Positions 44,748 to 53,025 of a stretch of 64,000 bases of DNA are shown here, piece after piece; position 1 is the first letter of the stretch, and each line of letters starts with the position of its first letter. The stretch spans positions 1,426,001 through 1,490,000 of the forward strand of contig OY969786.1 in NCBI GenBank assembly GCA_963703075.1. The letters are read 5' to 3'. The position numbers and the translations under genes were made by a program. Under the pieces are notes generated by a model. It worked only from the letters and a program-made list of their open reading frames with translations, did no database searches and was not told the origin of the DNA. The DNA comes from Korobacter sp963703075. GTDB lineage: Bacteria; Acidobacteriota; Terriglobia; Terriglobales; Acidobacteriaceae.

Positions 44748-45971
44748 CTATTCCAGCTGTGTGCCGCGGGTCTCGGGAAGCAGGATCGATGTGCCGGCGG
44801 CCAGAAAAAAACCCGCCGCGCATACCACGAAAGCGCCACTTAATCCGCGATGGAGGCTCAGTGCACCGATCACATAGGGCGCGACAGAACTAAGCATCCG
44901 CGCGCCGTTGTAGGTAATGCCCAGGGCGCGGGCCCGCACCTGCGTAGGGAACAACTCCGAGCCCACGATGCCTGAACCCGAAAAGAACCCGGTACCGAAG
45001 AACGCGACCAGCGCGCCAAGGACGAGGATTTCCCACGGGCGACGCGCCAGCGCATAGATCGGTACCAGAACCGCAGCCGAGAACAGATAGAAAAAGAACG
45101 CAGGACGCCGGCCGAAACGATCGGCGACAAAGCCGAAGCTGATGTAGCCGGGAAACATGCCGGCGAGATTCAGGAAGACGAGAAAGGCGGTGGTATTGAC
45201 CTGCGAGAACCCGCGGCCGCCTTGCTCGATGGGGAGCGAAAGATAAGGAGGGATCCAGGTAAAGAGTCCCCACCAGGCAAACAGCCCGAAGAAGTTGAGA
45301 AGCAGGAGAACGAGGCCATTCCGGAGATAAACCGTTTTGCGGAATGCGAAACGTGGGCCATCCGAAAGCTTTGGCGATTGTGCGCGTTGTGCTTCCCACA
45401 TCGCAGATTCGGGGACAGAACTGCGAATCCATAGGATCACGAGCGCCGGGGCGATCCCCACAAAGAAGACGTAACGCCAGTTGTGGAAGTGTTGGAGGAT
45501 GAAGCCGGCAACGATCGCGGCGGCAGCATAGCCCCACGCCCAGGAACTTTGCACCACCGCGATCGCTTTTGCGCGCAGCTCTGTGGGCCAGGTCTCTGCG
45601 ACGAGGGTAGCTCCGGTGTTCCACTCGCCGCCCATCCCCAGACCCAGGATGAAGCGGAAGATCGCGAGCATCTGTACCGATGTAGAGAGTCCCGAAGCGA
45701 ACGAGCAGACGGAGTAGGTCGCGATGCTGAGCATCAGGGCGCGGCTGCGACCAAGCCGGTCGGCGATCCAGCCGAAGAGCAGGCCGCCAATGCCGCTTGC
45801 AAGCAGCGTGAGCGTGTTCAGAAATCCGACGGTCGGCTTATCGATGTGCAGGTCGCGCATGACGTTCCCCACGACCATGGCGAAGAGCATGACGTCGAAG
45901 GCGTCGAGGGCCCAGCCAAGCGCGGCGGCGATGAGGGTGCGGCGCTGCGCTCTTGTCGCTTCTTTGAACAT
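44748..45971 (-). CDS. MFS transporter
   Basis: A 407-residue protein with twelve helices, of the sugar/aromatic-acid:proton symporter kind. The loop 2-3 signature GWIADRLGRSRALML is present, with a matching VADRFGRRPAFFF in the second half. RxxxE/D contacts and LGMGGEWNTGATLVAETWP are typical for the AAHS/ShiA-like group (aromatic acids, shikimate and others); exact substrate unknown. The start at 45971 (MFKEATRAQRRTLIAAALGW) is preferred; the frame is open to 46001, but those codons lie in a dispersed repeat. Confidence 0.85.
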   Translation of the reverse strand: MFKEATRAQRRTLIAAALGWALDAFDVMLFAMVVGNVMRDLHIDKPTVGFLNTLTLLASGIGGLLFGWIADRLGRSRALMLSIATYSVCSFASGLSTSVQMLAIFRFILGLGMGGEWNTGATLVAETWPTELRAKAIAVVQSSWAWGYAAAAIVAGFILQHFHNWRYVFFVGIAPALVILWIRSSVPESAMWEAQRAQSPKLSDGPRFAFRKTVYLRNGLVLLLLNFFGLFAWWGLFTWIPPYLSLPIEQGGRGFSQVNTTAFLVFLNLAGMFPGYISFGFVADRFGRRPAFFFYLFSAAVLVPIYALARRPWEILVLGALVAFFGTGFFSGSGIVGSELFPTQVRARALGITYNGARMLSSVAPYVIGALSLHRGLSGAFVVCAAGFFLAAGTSILLPETRGTQLE

Positions 45972-45986
45972 TGGAATCAAAGATTG

Positions 45987-46117
45987 AAACACGAAGGACA
46001 CGAAGGGCGCACGAAGGATTTTTGGGTCTTGTTCCGACCGGACAAGTGAGTTGGCGAACGGAAGCTAGCGCTTGGAAGGCTTCAGAACCCTTCGTCTACT
46101 TCGTGACCTTCGTGTTT
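45987..46117. repeat. Inverted repeat of the ACGAAGG family
   Basis: AAACACGAAGGACACGAAGG and following bases (45987-46017) and the near reverse complement at 46088-46117 face each other across 70 bases between ribF and the MFS gene. The family resembles the pair at 9087-9223 in layout but not in sequence. As RNA it would form a long imperfect hairpin. Confidence 0.65.
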
Positions 46118-46128
46118 AAGGATTTTGA

Positions 46129-47106
46129 CTATCGTGCGTACTTGCTGTGGAGCTTGAAATAGCGCAGAGCGGTCTGAACGTCGCGACCGATTTGAGCTTT
46201 GAGGGCCTCGGTATTCGGGAACTTGATTTCGTCGCGAATGCGCTTGAGGAAGGTGATCTCGACTTCGGTCTGGGCGGTGAGGTCGATCGGATGAAAGTTC
46301 AGGAGGTGGGTTTCAATGGCAAATCCATCGTTGCCGAAGGTTGGACGTACGCCCACGTTGGTTACAGAATCGAAGATCTCGTCCGTATTGGTTTCGCCAG
46401 CGCTGGTTTGCGATGAGACGCGCGTGCGGGTGATGTAAACGCCGTTGCCTGGAACCAGTTCGCCATATTCGACGAGGTTGATGGTAGGCACGGCGTATTT
46501 GTGTCCCAAACCGCGACCACGTCCGGGATGCGAGAGGATGCTGAACGAGCGGCCCAGCAGGGCGCGGGCGCGGGATACTTGGCCCGTAGCAATTAATTCC
46601 CGGATTTGGCTGCTGGAAACTGGATGGTTGCGAAGCTTCAACTCCGGATATATATGCACGACAAATCCGAATTCACGGCCGAGTTCTTCAAGGCGGGGAA
46701 CATCTCCCTGCGCCTTGTGGCCGAAGCGGAAGTTGTACCCTTCGTGAACCTCGCGGGTAGCCAGTTTCTCGACCAGGATGTGTTGCACAAAGGCGCGCGG
46801 CGACATGACGGAGAGATCGCGCGTGAAGGGCAGCACAAGCACGGCATCAATACCCGTCTGTTCCATGAAACGAAGCTTCACCGCGATGGGCGTAATTAGT
46901 TTCGGCGCGACATCAGGGCGGAGAATGCGCGTGGGATGCGGATCAAAGGTAACAGCGATGGCGCGACCCTGGATTTGCCGAGCGCGATGTACGAGTGCTT
47001 TCAGGACCCGCTGGTGAGCGCGATGCACGCCATCAAAGTTACCGATGCTGACCACGGCGGGTCCAAAGCCTGCGGGCACTTCATCGAGCGAGCGAAAGAT
47101 CTTCAT
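46129..47106 (-). CDS. ribF: Bifunctional riboflavin kinase/FAD synthetase RibF
   Basis: Makes FMN and then FAD from riboflavin. A 325-residue protein. The N-terminal FMN adenylyltransferase domain has SIGNFDGVHRAHQRVL (near residue 25), ITFDPHP-like VTFDPHPTRIL, and NFRFGHKAQGD; the C-terminal kinase domain (from about 185) has HKYAVPTINLVEYGELVPGN and NVGVRPTFG. The start at 47106 gives MKIFRSLDEVPAG; a frame opening 24 bases earlier overlaps the previous gene. The last gene of the ygfZ - DUF1844 - PhnP-like - ribF operon. Confidence 0.93.
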   Translation of the reverse strand: MKIFRSLDEVPAGFGPAVVSIGNFDGVHRAHQRVLKALVHRARQIQGRAIAVTFDPHPTRILRPDVAPKLITPIAVKLRFMEQTGIDAVLVLPFTRDLSVMSPRAFVQHILVEKLATREVHEGYNFRFGHKAQGDVPRLEELGREFGFVVHIYPELKLRNHPVSSSQIRELIATGQVSRARALLGRSFSILSHPGRGRGLGHKYAVPTINLVEYGELVPGNGVYITRTRVSSQTSAGETNTDEIFDSVTNVGVRPTFGNDGFAIETHLLNFHPIDLTAQTEVEITFLKRIRDEIKFPNTEALKAQIGRDVQTALRYFKLHSKYAR

Positions 47107-47119
47107 GGGATGCCCTCGC

Positions 47120-47902
47120 TCAAAGTTCAAACTCGAGTTTCAGCCCATCGTGGGCCAGTTGCACGCCGGCGGGCAGTTGCCGGTTGGTCTCTTCATGCGG
47201 CAAGTCGTGCGATATGTGGGTAAAGAACGTGCGCTTGGGCTGCAACCTCTGCACAATCGAAAGTGAATTTTCGACGGTCGAATGGGTCGGATGAGGCTTA
47301 TGACGGAGCGCATCGAGAAAGAGGATGTCGAGGTCGTGCAACATTTCCATCGATGATTCCGGGATCGCGCTGAAGTCAGTCAGGTACGCTGCGGAGCCGA
47401 ACCGGTAGCCGAAGATTTCTGTCTCGCCATGAATCACTGGAACCGGCAGGAACGTCGCGCCAAAAAGATGCAGTGGGCTGTGATTCACCTGGTGTAGTTC
47501 AACCTGCGCGATGCTTCCGAACTTGTAGTTGTCTTCAAAGATGTACTTGAAGACGTGCTGCAGCACACGCGACGTACTCTCGTTGGCGTAAAGCGGGATC
47601 TTTGCCCCGCCGGTAACCCGCGGGAAACTGAGCGGCCGCACGTCGTCCAGGCCCAGGATGTGGTCGGCGTGGCCATGGGTATAGATGATCGCGTCGATCT
47701 TCCTGATGTTTTCGCGCAGTGCTTGTTCGCGGAAGTCGGGAGTGGTATCGATCAACACCAACTTGCCGTCGAACTGCACCGTAACCGAAGGCCGAGTGCG
47801 GCGATCGTGGGGATCGGAAGAACGACAGACGGCACAATCGCAGCCGATGGTGGGCACCCCCATGGAGGTGCCACTGCCCAGGACGGTCAGGGTTGCGCGC
47901 AT
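47120..47902 (-). CDS. PhnP-like metallo-beta-lactamase-fold hydrolase
   Basis: A 260-residue metal-dependent phosphodiesterase relative. The main site has THGHADHILGLDD (near residue 74); further ligands are in VPVIHGET and AYLTDFSAIP. The N-terminus has the structural zinc motif GVPTIGCDCAVCRSSDP typical of PhnP, which cleaves cyclic phosphodiesters in phosphonate breakdown. No other phn genes are here, so a general cyclic-phosphate or RNA-related role is possible. Its ATG overlaps the DUF1844 stop by one base (TGATG), showing tight coupling. Confidence 0.88.
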   Translation of the reverse strand: MRATLTVLGSGTSMGVPTIGCDCAVCRSSDPHDRRTRPSVTVQFDGKLVLIDTTPDFREQALRENIRKIDAIIYTHGHADHILGLDDVRPLSFPRVTGGAKIPLYANESTSRVLQHVFKYIFEDNYKFGSIAQVELHQVNHSPLHLFGATFLPVPVIHGETEIFGYRFGSAAYLTDFSAIPESSMEMLHDLDILFLDALRHKPHPTHSTVENSLSIVQRLQPKRTFFTHISHDLPHEETNRQLPAGVQLAHDGLKLEFEL

Positions 47903-48519
47903 CAGGCTTTGCCTTTGCCTCCTGTCGGCGGAGGCGCCTGCGTCAACATCTTCGTGATCTCGATATAGGCCATGCGCAACTCGTACAGAATGCTATCGAG
48001 CAAACGAGTTTCCTTGGCATCGAGATTGCCCTTCGTTTTCTCCTGAAGAATGGAGAGCATGTCGACTGTCTGCCGAGCGGCGATGATGTCGGGCTGATAC
48101 TTCACCTGGCCAGATTGCGGATCGAGGCCTAGCTGCATCAGCGCGGTCGTGTAGAGCGACGCGACCAGCTTTTCGAAGGTCATTTCGAAGTCTTTCGGAC
48201 TTCGGCCCTGTTCCTTCAGTTGCCCGGCAAGATGCTGATCGATGTCGTCCGAGGACTGTTTATAGGCCGCGGCGGAGGCCCGCTTTTCATCGGCGGTCAC
48301 GGCCTCTTCTTCCGCAGGCTCTTCTGCCGCCGCGGGAGCCTCGACGGGCCGCTTAGGAAATTCCTTTACCTCGCCTTGCGCCGGTTTTGACTCCGTGGCT
48401 GCGAGTGCGGGTGGGGTCGGTTCTTCTTCGCGGGGTGCGTCCGGGCGCACTTCGCCCTCGATGGTGAACTTGCGGCGGTCGGTGACGGTAAAGCTGCTTT
48501 CGTTCTTTTTCTCTGCCAT
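47902..48519 (-). CDS. DUF1844-family protein
   Basis: A 205-residue protein. Residues 1-95 are low-complexity and rich in Pro, Ala and Glu. The C-terminal half (from about 100) is the DUF1844 domain: FEKLVASLYTTALMQLGLDP and ARQTVDMLSILQEKTKGNLD, ending with TRLLDSILYELRMAYIEI. The family is widespread in acidobacteria and planctomycetes with no known role. It begins two bases after the ygfZ stop and shares a base with the next gene, which points to one operon. Confidence 0.88.
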   Translation of the reverse strand: MAEKKNESSFTVTDRRKFTIEGEVRPDAPREEEPTPPALAATESKPAQGEVKEFPKRPVEAPAAAEEPAEEEAVTADEKRASAAAYKQSSDDIDQHLAGQLKEQGRSPKDFEMTFEKLVASLYTTALMQLGLDPQSGQVKYQPDIIAARQTVDMLSILQEKTKGNLDAKETRLLDSILYELRMAYIEITKMLTQAPPPTGGKGKA

Positions 48520-48521
48520 AT

Positions 48522-49556
48522 TTAAATCTCGAATGGAATTGGATGTACGGTAGCGGTTGCATCGCCCGCCTGCAACGTGGTTCCCGGGCTGCCTGCCTCA
48601 CGGCGTATATACCCAAGCGCGATGACCTGTTGTGACGGGAGGGTCGCCAGGCTGGTCAATTCCCCGACCTCTTTGCCATCCTTTTGCAACTTCGCCGGAA
48701 CGGGTACGGCTTGCGACAGGGTAAAGCCGGACCATCCGCGATGGACGTTCCCGCGCGATCGAATGCGTTCTACGATTTCCTGTCCGATGTAGCAGCCCTT
48801 GGAAAAGTGCAAGGCGTGTGCCTGTCCGGTCTCCTGCGGCAGTTCACGCTCGCGAATGTCCTGCCCGAACGACGGAACGCCGGTCGCGATCCGAAACATC
48901 TCGAGGGCCTCGTAACCCACGGGTTGGGCGCCGGCGCTGGTTAGCGCCTCCCACATCGCCGCGGTATTTTCCGGAGCAAACCAGATCTCGAACTCCGGGA
49001 AACGTTCACTGACGCTGCGTGCGATCGAGATGCCGATCCCATGCCAAGTAGCGTCGACGACCTGCAGCGGCTGCAAGTCTGCCGGTAAACCAGCCGAGCG
49101 CAGCACGACGGCCGCTTTGGGTCCTTGAATGCCGATGGAGGCGAGTTTCTCGCTGACATTCGCCGGTTCGACGTCGTCCATAATGATGTAGCGATCGAAC
49201 CAGGCCTGCAGGGTGGGGGCCTGGGACTCATCTGTGGCGAGCAGCATGTACTCGCCGCGATTGTAGGCGGTGAGGTCTCCCTGGATGCGTCCCTGCGGAT
49301 TCAGGACGAAGCTGTACACGCCGTGTCCCGGGGCGAGGTCGCGAACGTTGTTGGTGACCATTCCGTTCAGCCAGCGGACGCGATCTTCGCCGGTAACCAC
49401 GATCTTCGCCCGCCAGGTCGCTTCGTAAACGCCAGCGCCCTTGCGCAGTGCTTCGAACTCCTTCTCCACGCGCGAAAAGCCAGCCGCCGCCTCGGCGCCA
49501 CGATAGGCGCCCATGCGGGCGGGCGACGTCTTCTCTTGTAAGAGGGAGGTACGCAT
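48522..49556 (-). CDS. ygfZ: Folate-binding YgfZ/GcvT-like protein
   Basis: A 344-residue protein of the YgfZ family, which helps assemble or repair certain Fe-S enzymes using tetrahydrofolate. The diagnostic KGCYIGQEIVERI motif is present, followed by RSRGNVHRGW. The GcvT-like body begins near FALVNPQGR-like FVLNPQGRIQGD. The start is probably ATG 49556; ATG 49565 adds three residues. A TATAAT box (49569-49574, minus strand) lies only a few bases upstream, so the mRNA would be leaderless or nearly so. First gene of an operon of four. Confidence 0.88.
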   Translation of the reverse strand: MRTSLLQEKTSPARMGAYRGAEAAAGFSRVEKEFEALRKGAGVYEATWRAKIVVTGEDRVRWLNGMVTNNVRDLAPGHGVYSFVLNPQGRIQGDLTAYNRGEYMLLATDESQAPTLQAWFDRYIIMDDVEPANVSEKLASIGIQGPKAAVVLRSAGLPADLQPLQVVDATWHGIGISIARSVSERFPEFEIWFAPENTAAMWEALTSAGAQPVGYEALEMFRIATGVPSFGQDIRERELPQETGQAHALHFSKGCYIGQEIVERIRSRGNVHRGWSGFTLSQAVPVPAKLQKDGKEVGELTSLATLPSQQVIALGYIRREAGSPGTTLQAGDATATVHPIPFEI

Positions 49557-49599
49557 ACAGAACATTTGATTATAGCGAAGCGAAAGGGATTCGAACTGG

Positions 49600-49628
49600 T
49601 TGCCGGGTGGGGCGGTCGAGGATACAAT
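49600..49628 (+). promoter_or_regulatory. Putative sigma-70 promoter
   Basis: TTGCCG (49600-49605) and TACAAT (49623-49628) are 17 bases apart, about 22 bases before the start at 49650. It is back to back with the TATAAT box of ygfZ. Confidence 0.55.
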
Positions 49629-49649
49629 CTGGCGCCTGGAGGCGAAAGT

Positions 49650-50162
49650 ATGCGCAACGCAGTGATTCTGATGGCAGTCGGCCTGGGCCTGGTCGGAGCG
49701 GCCTACGCACAGGAACATCATGAGCAGATGTCGACGGTCAAAGCCTCACCCGAGTTCGAGCAGATGAAGAAGCTGGTCGGCAAGTGGGAGGGCACGCCCG
49801 TGATGAGTGGCCATCCGTCGACCACAGAGTTCCGCCTGACGGGGGACGGATCGGCGCTGATGGAAATCATGGGCGCGGGTACGCCTTACGAGATGGTGAC
49901 CATGTACCACATGGACGGCGGTCGTTTCCTGGCCACCCATTATTGTGCCGCGCACAACCAGCCGCGCATGGAAGCGCAGAAGAGTGACGGAAACACGGTG
50001 GAGTTCAAGTTCCTTGACGGAACCAACATCAGCGCCGGAGACAGCCACATGGATCATGTGAAAGTGACACTGGCGGACGCGGACCATCACAAGGAGCTCT
50101 GGACATCCGAGGAAAACGGCAAGGCCGACTCGATGGAGTTTGATTTTCATCGCGTGAAATAG
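49650..50162 (+). CDS. Small secreted protein, DUF1579-like
   Basis: A 170-residue exported protein with a signal peptide (MRNAVILMAVGLGLVGAAYA, cut before QEHHEQ). The mature part begins FEQMKKLVGKWEGTPV and continues with beta strands (VTMYHMDGGRFLATHYC, VEFKFLDGTN), similar to DUF1579/calycin-like domains seen in many acidobacteria. His-rich stretches (SHMDHVKV, DADHHKEL) may bind metal. GGAGG lies seven bases before ATG 49650. Function unknown. The next gene starts 57 bases later. Confidence 0.75.
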   Translation: MRNAVILMAVGLGLVGAAYAQEHHEQMSTVKASPEFEQMKKLVGKWEGTPVMSGHPSTTEFRLTGDGSALMEIMGAGTPYEMVTMYHMDGGRFLATHYCAAHNQPRMEAQKSDGNTVEFKFLDGTNISAGDSHMDHVKVTLADADHHKELWTSEENGKADSMEFDFHRVK

Positions 50163-50219
50163 TGGGACGATTGGCACTCGCTTACGCTGCCGGGCGCGAC
50201 CCTGTGCTTTAATCGTTGT

Positions 50220-51812
50220 GTGTACTTGTATCGAAGACTTGCCATTCTTTGCATTGCGCTGAGCCTGGGGGCGGCCTCGCTGGCGCAGGCTCCGAACCCA
50301 CCTGTTCAGCCTCCCACTCCTGATTCTCAAAATTCTCCCGAACCACAGCAGCAGCCTGGGACCTCTCAAAAGGGCCAGCAGGGCGCCGCTCTCCCCGACA
50401 AAAAGATGTCGCCGCAGGAGGCACAGGAACTCTTCAAATCGGGCGATGAGATCCTTCGTTTTGCCAGCCAACAGACAGGACTGCCAATTAAGCGGCAGGT
50501 GAAGCACAAGCTGACTTCGCGTGACGAGGTGCAGAAGTTCATCGAGAAACGGATGAAAGACGATCCGGACGCGAAGCGGATGGAAGAATCCGAGTTCGTG
50601 ATGAAGAAGTTCGGTTTGCTGCCGGGGGAGTTCAACCTGCGCAAGTTCATGGTCTCCATGCTGCGTGAGCAGGTGGCCGGCTATTACGATACGAAAACCA
50701 AGACCATGAACCTGCTCGACTGGCTGCCGCCCGAGGTGCAGAAGCCGGTGATGGCGCATGAACTGACCCACGCGCTGCAGGACCAGTTTGTGGATCTAGA
50801 CAAGTGGGAAGAGGGTGGCAAGCCGGAGGGCAAGAAAATGTCGCTCCCGGATCAGCTCTCGCTGGATGAGGTTCGCGTGGCGCGGCAATCGGTAACCGAA
50901 GGGCAGGCGATGCTGGTCTTAATCGATTACAGCCTCGAGCCTACCGGCAGAAGCTCGGCCGATTCTCCGGATGCGGTAAAGATGATGGAAGAGCAGATGA
51001 TGGACGGTACGGGATCGCCGGTCTTTGACAGCGCGCCGTTGTACATCAAGCGGGCCATGATGTTTGCCTACCGCGAAGGCACCGAATTCGAACGCCAGAT
51101 TTTAGTGAGCAAAGGCAAGGAAGGCGCCTTTATCGGGACTTTGCGGACGCCGCCCGAGGACACACGCGAGGTCATGGAACCGAAAACCTATCTGGCCGGT
51201 GACCACGTGCCGCTCCTCCACGTTCCTGACTACGACAAACTGCTGGGGCACGATTGGGAACAGGTCGATTTTGGCGCGCTCGGGCAATTCGACGTCAATG
51301 TGCTGATGGAGCTTTACGCGGATGCCGATACGTCCAGCGAATTGACCCCGACATGGCGCGGCGGTTATTACTATGCGGCCCACAAAAAGGGAACACCGGC
51401 CGAGAACGTCGCTTTCATTTATGTCTCGAAGTGGCGTGACGAAGACAGCGCCGCATCGTTCGCGCGGATCTTTGCCGACTCATGGAAGCAGCGCTATAAA
51501 AACCTGCGCACTGAAACCGAGTCGAGAAAGCGCGACCGCCATGTAATGCGCAAGCAGACGGAAACAGGCACAGTATCGGTTGAGCAGAGTGGGAACGTGG
51601 TGATCGCGATTGAAAGCTTTCCCCAGGAAGAATCCGCCAAGTTGCGGAGCGCTGCCCTCACCGAGGACGCCGGTGGCTCGCAAACGACTGCGATGTTGCG
51701 CATGCGCACCGGTCCGATGTTCGATTTCCGCGGGTACAACCTGCTGGATGGATTGGTGCTGGGGATTCGGTCTTCCCGCGTGCCGGTCAGTGCGCCGGGT
51801 GCCCGTCGTTAA
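50220..51812 (+). CDS. Secreted HExxH metallopeptidase-like protein
   Basis: A 530-residue exported protein with a signal peptide (LAILCIALSLGAASLAQA) and a Pro/Gln-rich linker to about residue 60. The zinc motif HELTH is in PVMAHELTHALQDQFVDL (near residue 181); a Glu further on (SVTEGQAMLVLIDY) may be the third ligand, as in gluzincins. Such proteins are common and uncharacterised in acidobacteria. The start is probably GTG 50220, with no clear ribosome-binding site, so it is uncertain. Its last 26 bases overlap a small zinc-ribbon gene on the other strand. Confidence 0.8.
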   Translation: MYLYRRLAILCIALSLGAASLAQAPNPPVQPPTPDSQNSPEPQQQPGTSQKGQQGAALPDKKMSPQEAQELFKSGDEILRFASQQTGLPIKRQVKHKLTSRDEVQKFIEKRMKDDPDAKRMEESEFVMKKFGLLPGEFNLRKFMVSMLREQVAGYYDTKTKTMNLLDWLPPEVQKPVMAHELTHALQDQFVDLDKWEEGGKPEGKKMSLPDQLSLDEVRVARQSVTEGQAMLVLIDYSLEPTGRSSADSPDAVKMMEEQMMDGTGSPVFDSAPLYIKRAMMFAYREGTEFERQILVSKGKEGAFIGTLRTPPEDTREVMEPKTYLAGDHVPLLHVPDYDKLLGHDWEQVDFGALGQFDVNVLMELYADADTSSELTPTWRGGYYYAAHKKGTPAENVAFIYVSKWRDEDSAASFARIFADSWKQRYKNLRTETESRKRDRHVMRKQTETGTVSVEQSGNVVIAIESFPQEESAKLRSAALTEDAGGSQTTAMLRMRTGPMFDFRGYNLLDGLVLGIRSSRVPVSAPGARR

Positions 51813-52011
51813 CCCGCCGGACGGTCATCGAAGTGGTGCCGCGTCGGGGGTTCACCCTGTATCGCGCACCGCAGGTGATGCAACGATAAAAGCGGATGTC
51901 AGGAGAAAAAAATTTCTGAAGGCGTTCTATCATCCCTTTTCGTCGGGAACGCACCACCTTCTCGCGTCCGCACCAGGGACAAGGTCCGAAATGATCGCTT
52001 GGCGCTTTCAT
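51787..52011 (-). CDS. Small zinc-ribbon protein
   Basis: A 74-residue protein with two Cys pairs: CPWCGREKVVRSRRKGMIER and YRCITCGARYR. This is a typical acidobacterial zinc-ribbon pattern with a basic linker between the pairs; DNA or RNA binding is possible but inferred. ATG 52011 has no strong ribosome-binding site, and GTG 52020 (VKPMKAP) is an alternative. The last bases overlap the convergent metallopeptidase gene by 26 bases. It is divergent from mtnP. Confidence 0.6.
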   Translation of the reverse strand: MKAPSDHFGPCPWCGREKVVRSRRKGMIERLQKFFSPDIRFYRCITCGARYRVNPRRGTTSMTVRRVNDGHPAH

Positions 52012-52141
52012 TGGTTTCACAATATACACAACTCTGATGCGAAATAGATCGTACTCCGACCAGATATTTAGTTGCTTCCCGGATACCCCAAAGGCATTGT
52101 TTATAATCGAGAATTCAGCCCACCATTGCGGGAGATTCTGA

Positions 52142-53023
52142 TTGTCGCAGGCAGAGATCGGCATCATCGGAGGCAGCGGGCTTTATTCCATGCCCGGGGT
52201 TTCCGATGTCCAGGAAGTGAAGCTCACAACCCCTTTTGGAGATCCGTCAGACCCCTACATACTCGGCACGCTCGCGGGCCGGAAGGTGGCCTTTCTCGCG
52301 CGTCATGGCCGCGGACATCGCCTCCTCCCAACGGAGCTGAATTTCAGGGCGAATATCCACGGGTTTAAGCAGCTCGGCGTGGAACGAATCATCTCAGTCT
52401 CCGCCGTCGGATCGCTCAAGGAGGAGCACCGCCCCCTGGAATTCGTGATCCCAGACCAATTTTTCGATCGCACACGGCAGCGGATTTCAACCTTCTTTGG
52501 AGAGGGAATCGTTGCCCATGTCGCTTTTGGCGATCCCGTTTGTGGGGAGATGGCGAACGTGCTGAAGCAGGCCACGGACAAAGCCGGTGTGGTTTCAAAG
52601 CTGGGTGGAACCTACGTTTGCATGGAGGGGCCGCAGTTTTCTACCAAGGCCGAGTCGAACCTTTACCGGTCCTGGGGGATGGATGTGATCGGAATGACCA
52701 ATCTCCAGGAAGCGAAACTGGCCCGCGAAGCCGAGCTTTGCTATGTCACCGTAGCCATGGTGACGGACTACGACTGCTGGCATCCCGATCATGATGCTGT
52801 GACCGTAGATCAGATTGTCGCGGTTTTGCTGAAGAACGCAGAGAATGCTTGCGGCGTTGTGCTTGAGGCCGTTGCGGCCATGCCAAAGCAGCGCTCCTGC
52901 AAGTGTGGCTCGGCTTTGGCGACGGCCATCATTACCGACAAGAGTGTGGTTCCGGCGGCGACACTGGAAAAGCTGCAGTTGATCGTTGGGAAATATTTCG
53001 ACCGAAAAAAGGTGGGCGCGTAA
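52142..53023 (+). CDS. mtnP: S-methyl-5'-thioadenosine phosphorylase MtnP
   Basis: Splits methylthioadenosine, a by-product of polyamine and other SAM-dependent synthesis, into adenine and methylthioribose-1-phosphate. The 293-residue protein has the family start IGIIGGSGLYSMPGV, the phosphate-binding LARHGRGHRLLPTELNFRAN, and GTYVCMEGPQFSTKAESN with NLYRSWGMDVIGMTN. Start TTG 52142 has GGGAG seven bases upstream. The PfkB kinase gene begins two bases after its stop. mtnA/mtnB/mtnK are not here, so the fate of the sugar phosphate is not shown. Confidence 0.93.
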   Translation: MSQAEIGIIGGSGLYSMPGVSDVQEVKLTTPFGDPSDPYILGTLAGRKVAFLARHGRGHRLLPTELNFRANIHGFKQLGVERIISVSAVGSLKEEHRPLEFVIPDQFFDRTRQRISTFFGEGIVAHVAFGDPVCGEMANVLKQATDKAGVVSKLGGTYVCMEGPQFSTKAESNLYRSWGMDVIGMTNLQEAKLAREAELCYVTVAMVTDYDCWHPDHDAVTVDQIVAVLLKNAENACGVVLEAVAAMPKQRSCKCGSALATAIITDKSVVPAATLEKLQLIVGKYFDRKKVGA

Positions 53024-53025
53024 CG

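Noticed and set aside
49578..49600. tRNA T-arm-like GTTCGAATCCC on the minus strand
   Set aside because: No matching stem, anticodon arm or acceptor can be formed around it.
51880..52141. SAM-related riboswitch before mtnP
   Set aside because: The space is mostly taken by the divergent zinc-ribbon gene and shows no SAM or SAH aptamer motif.
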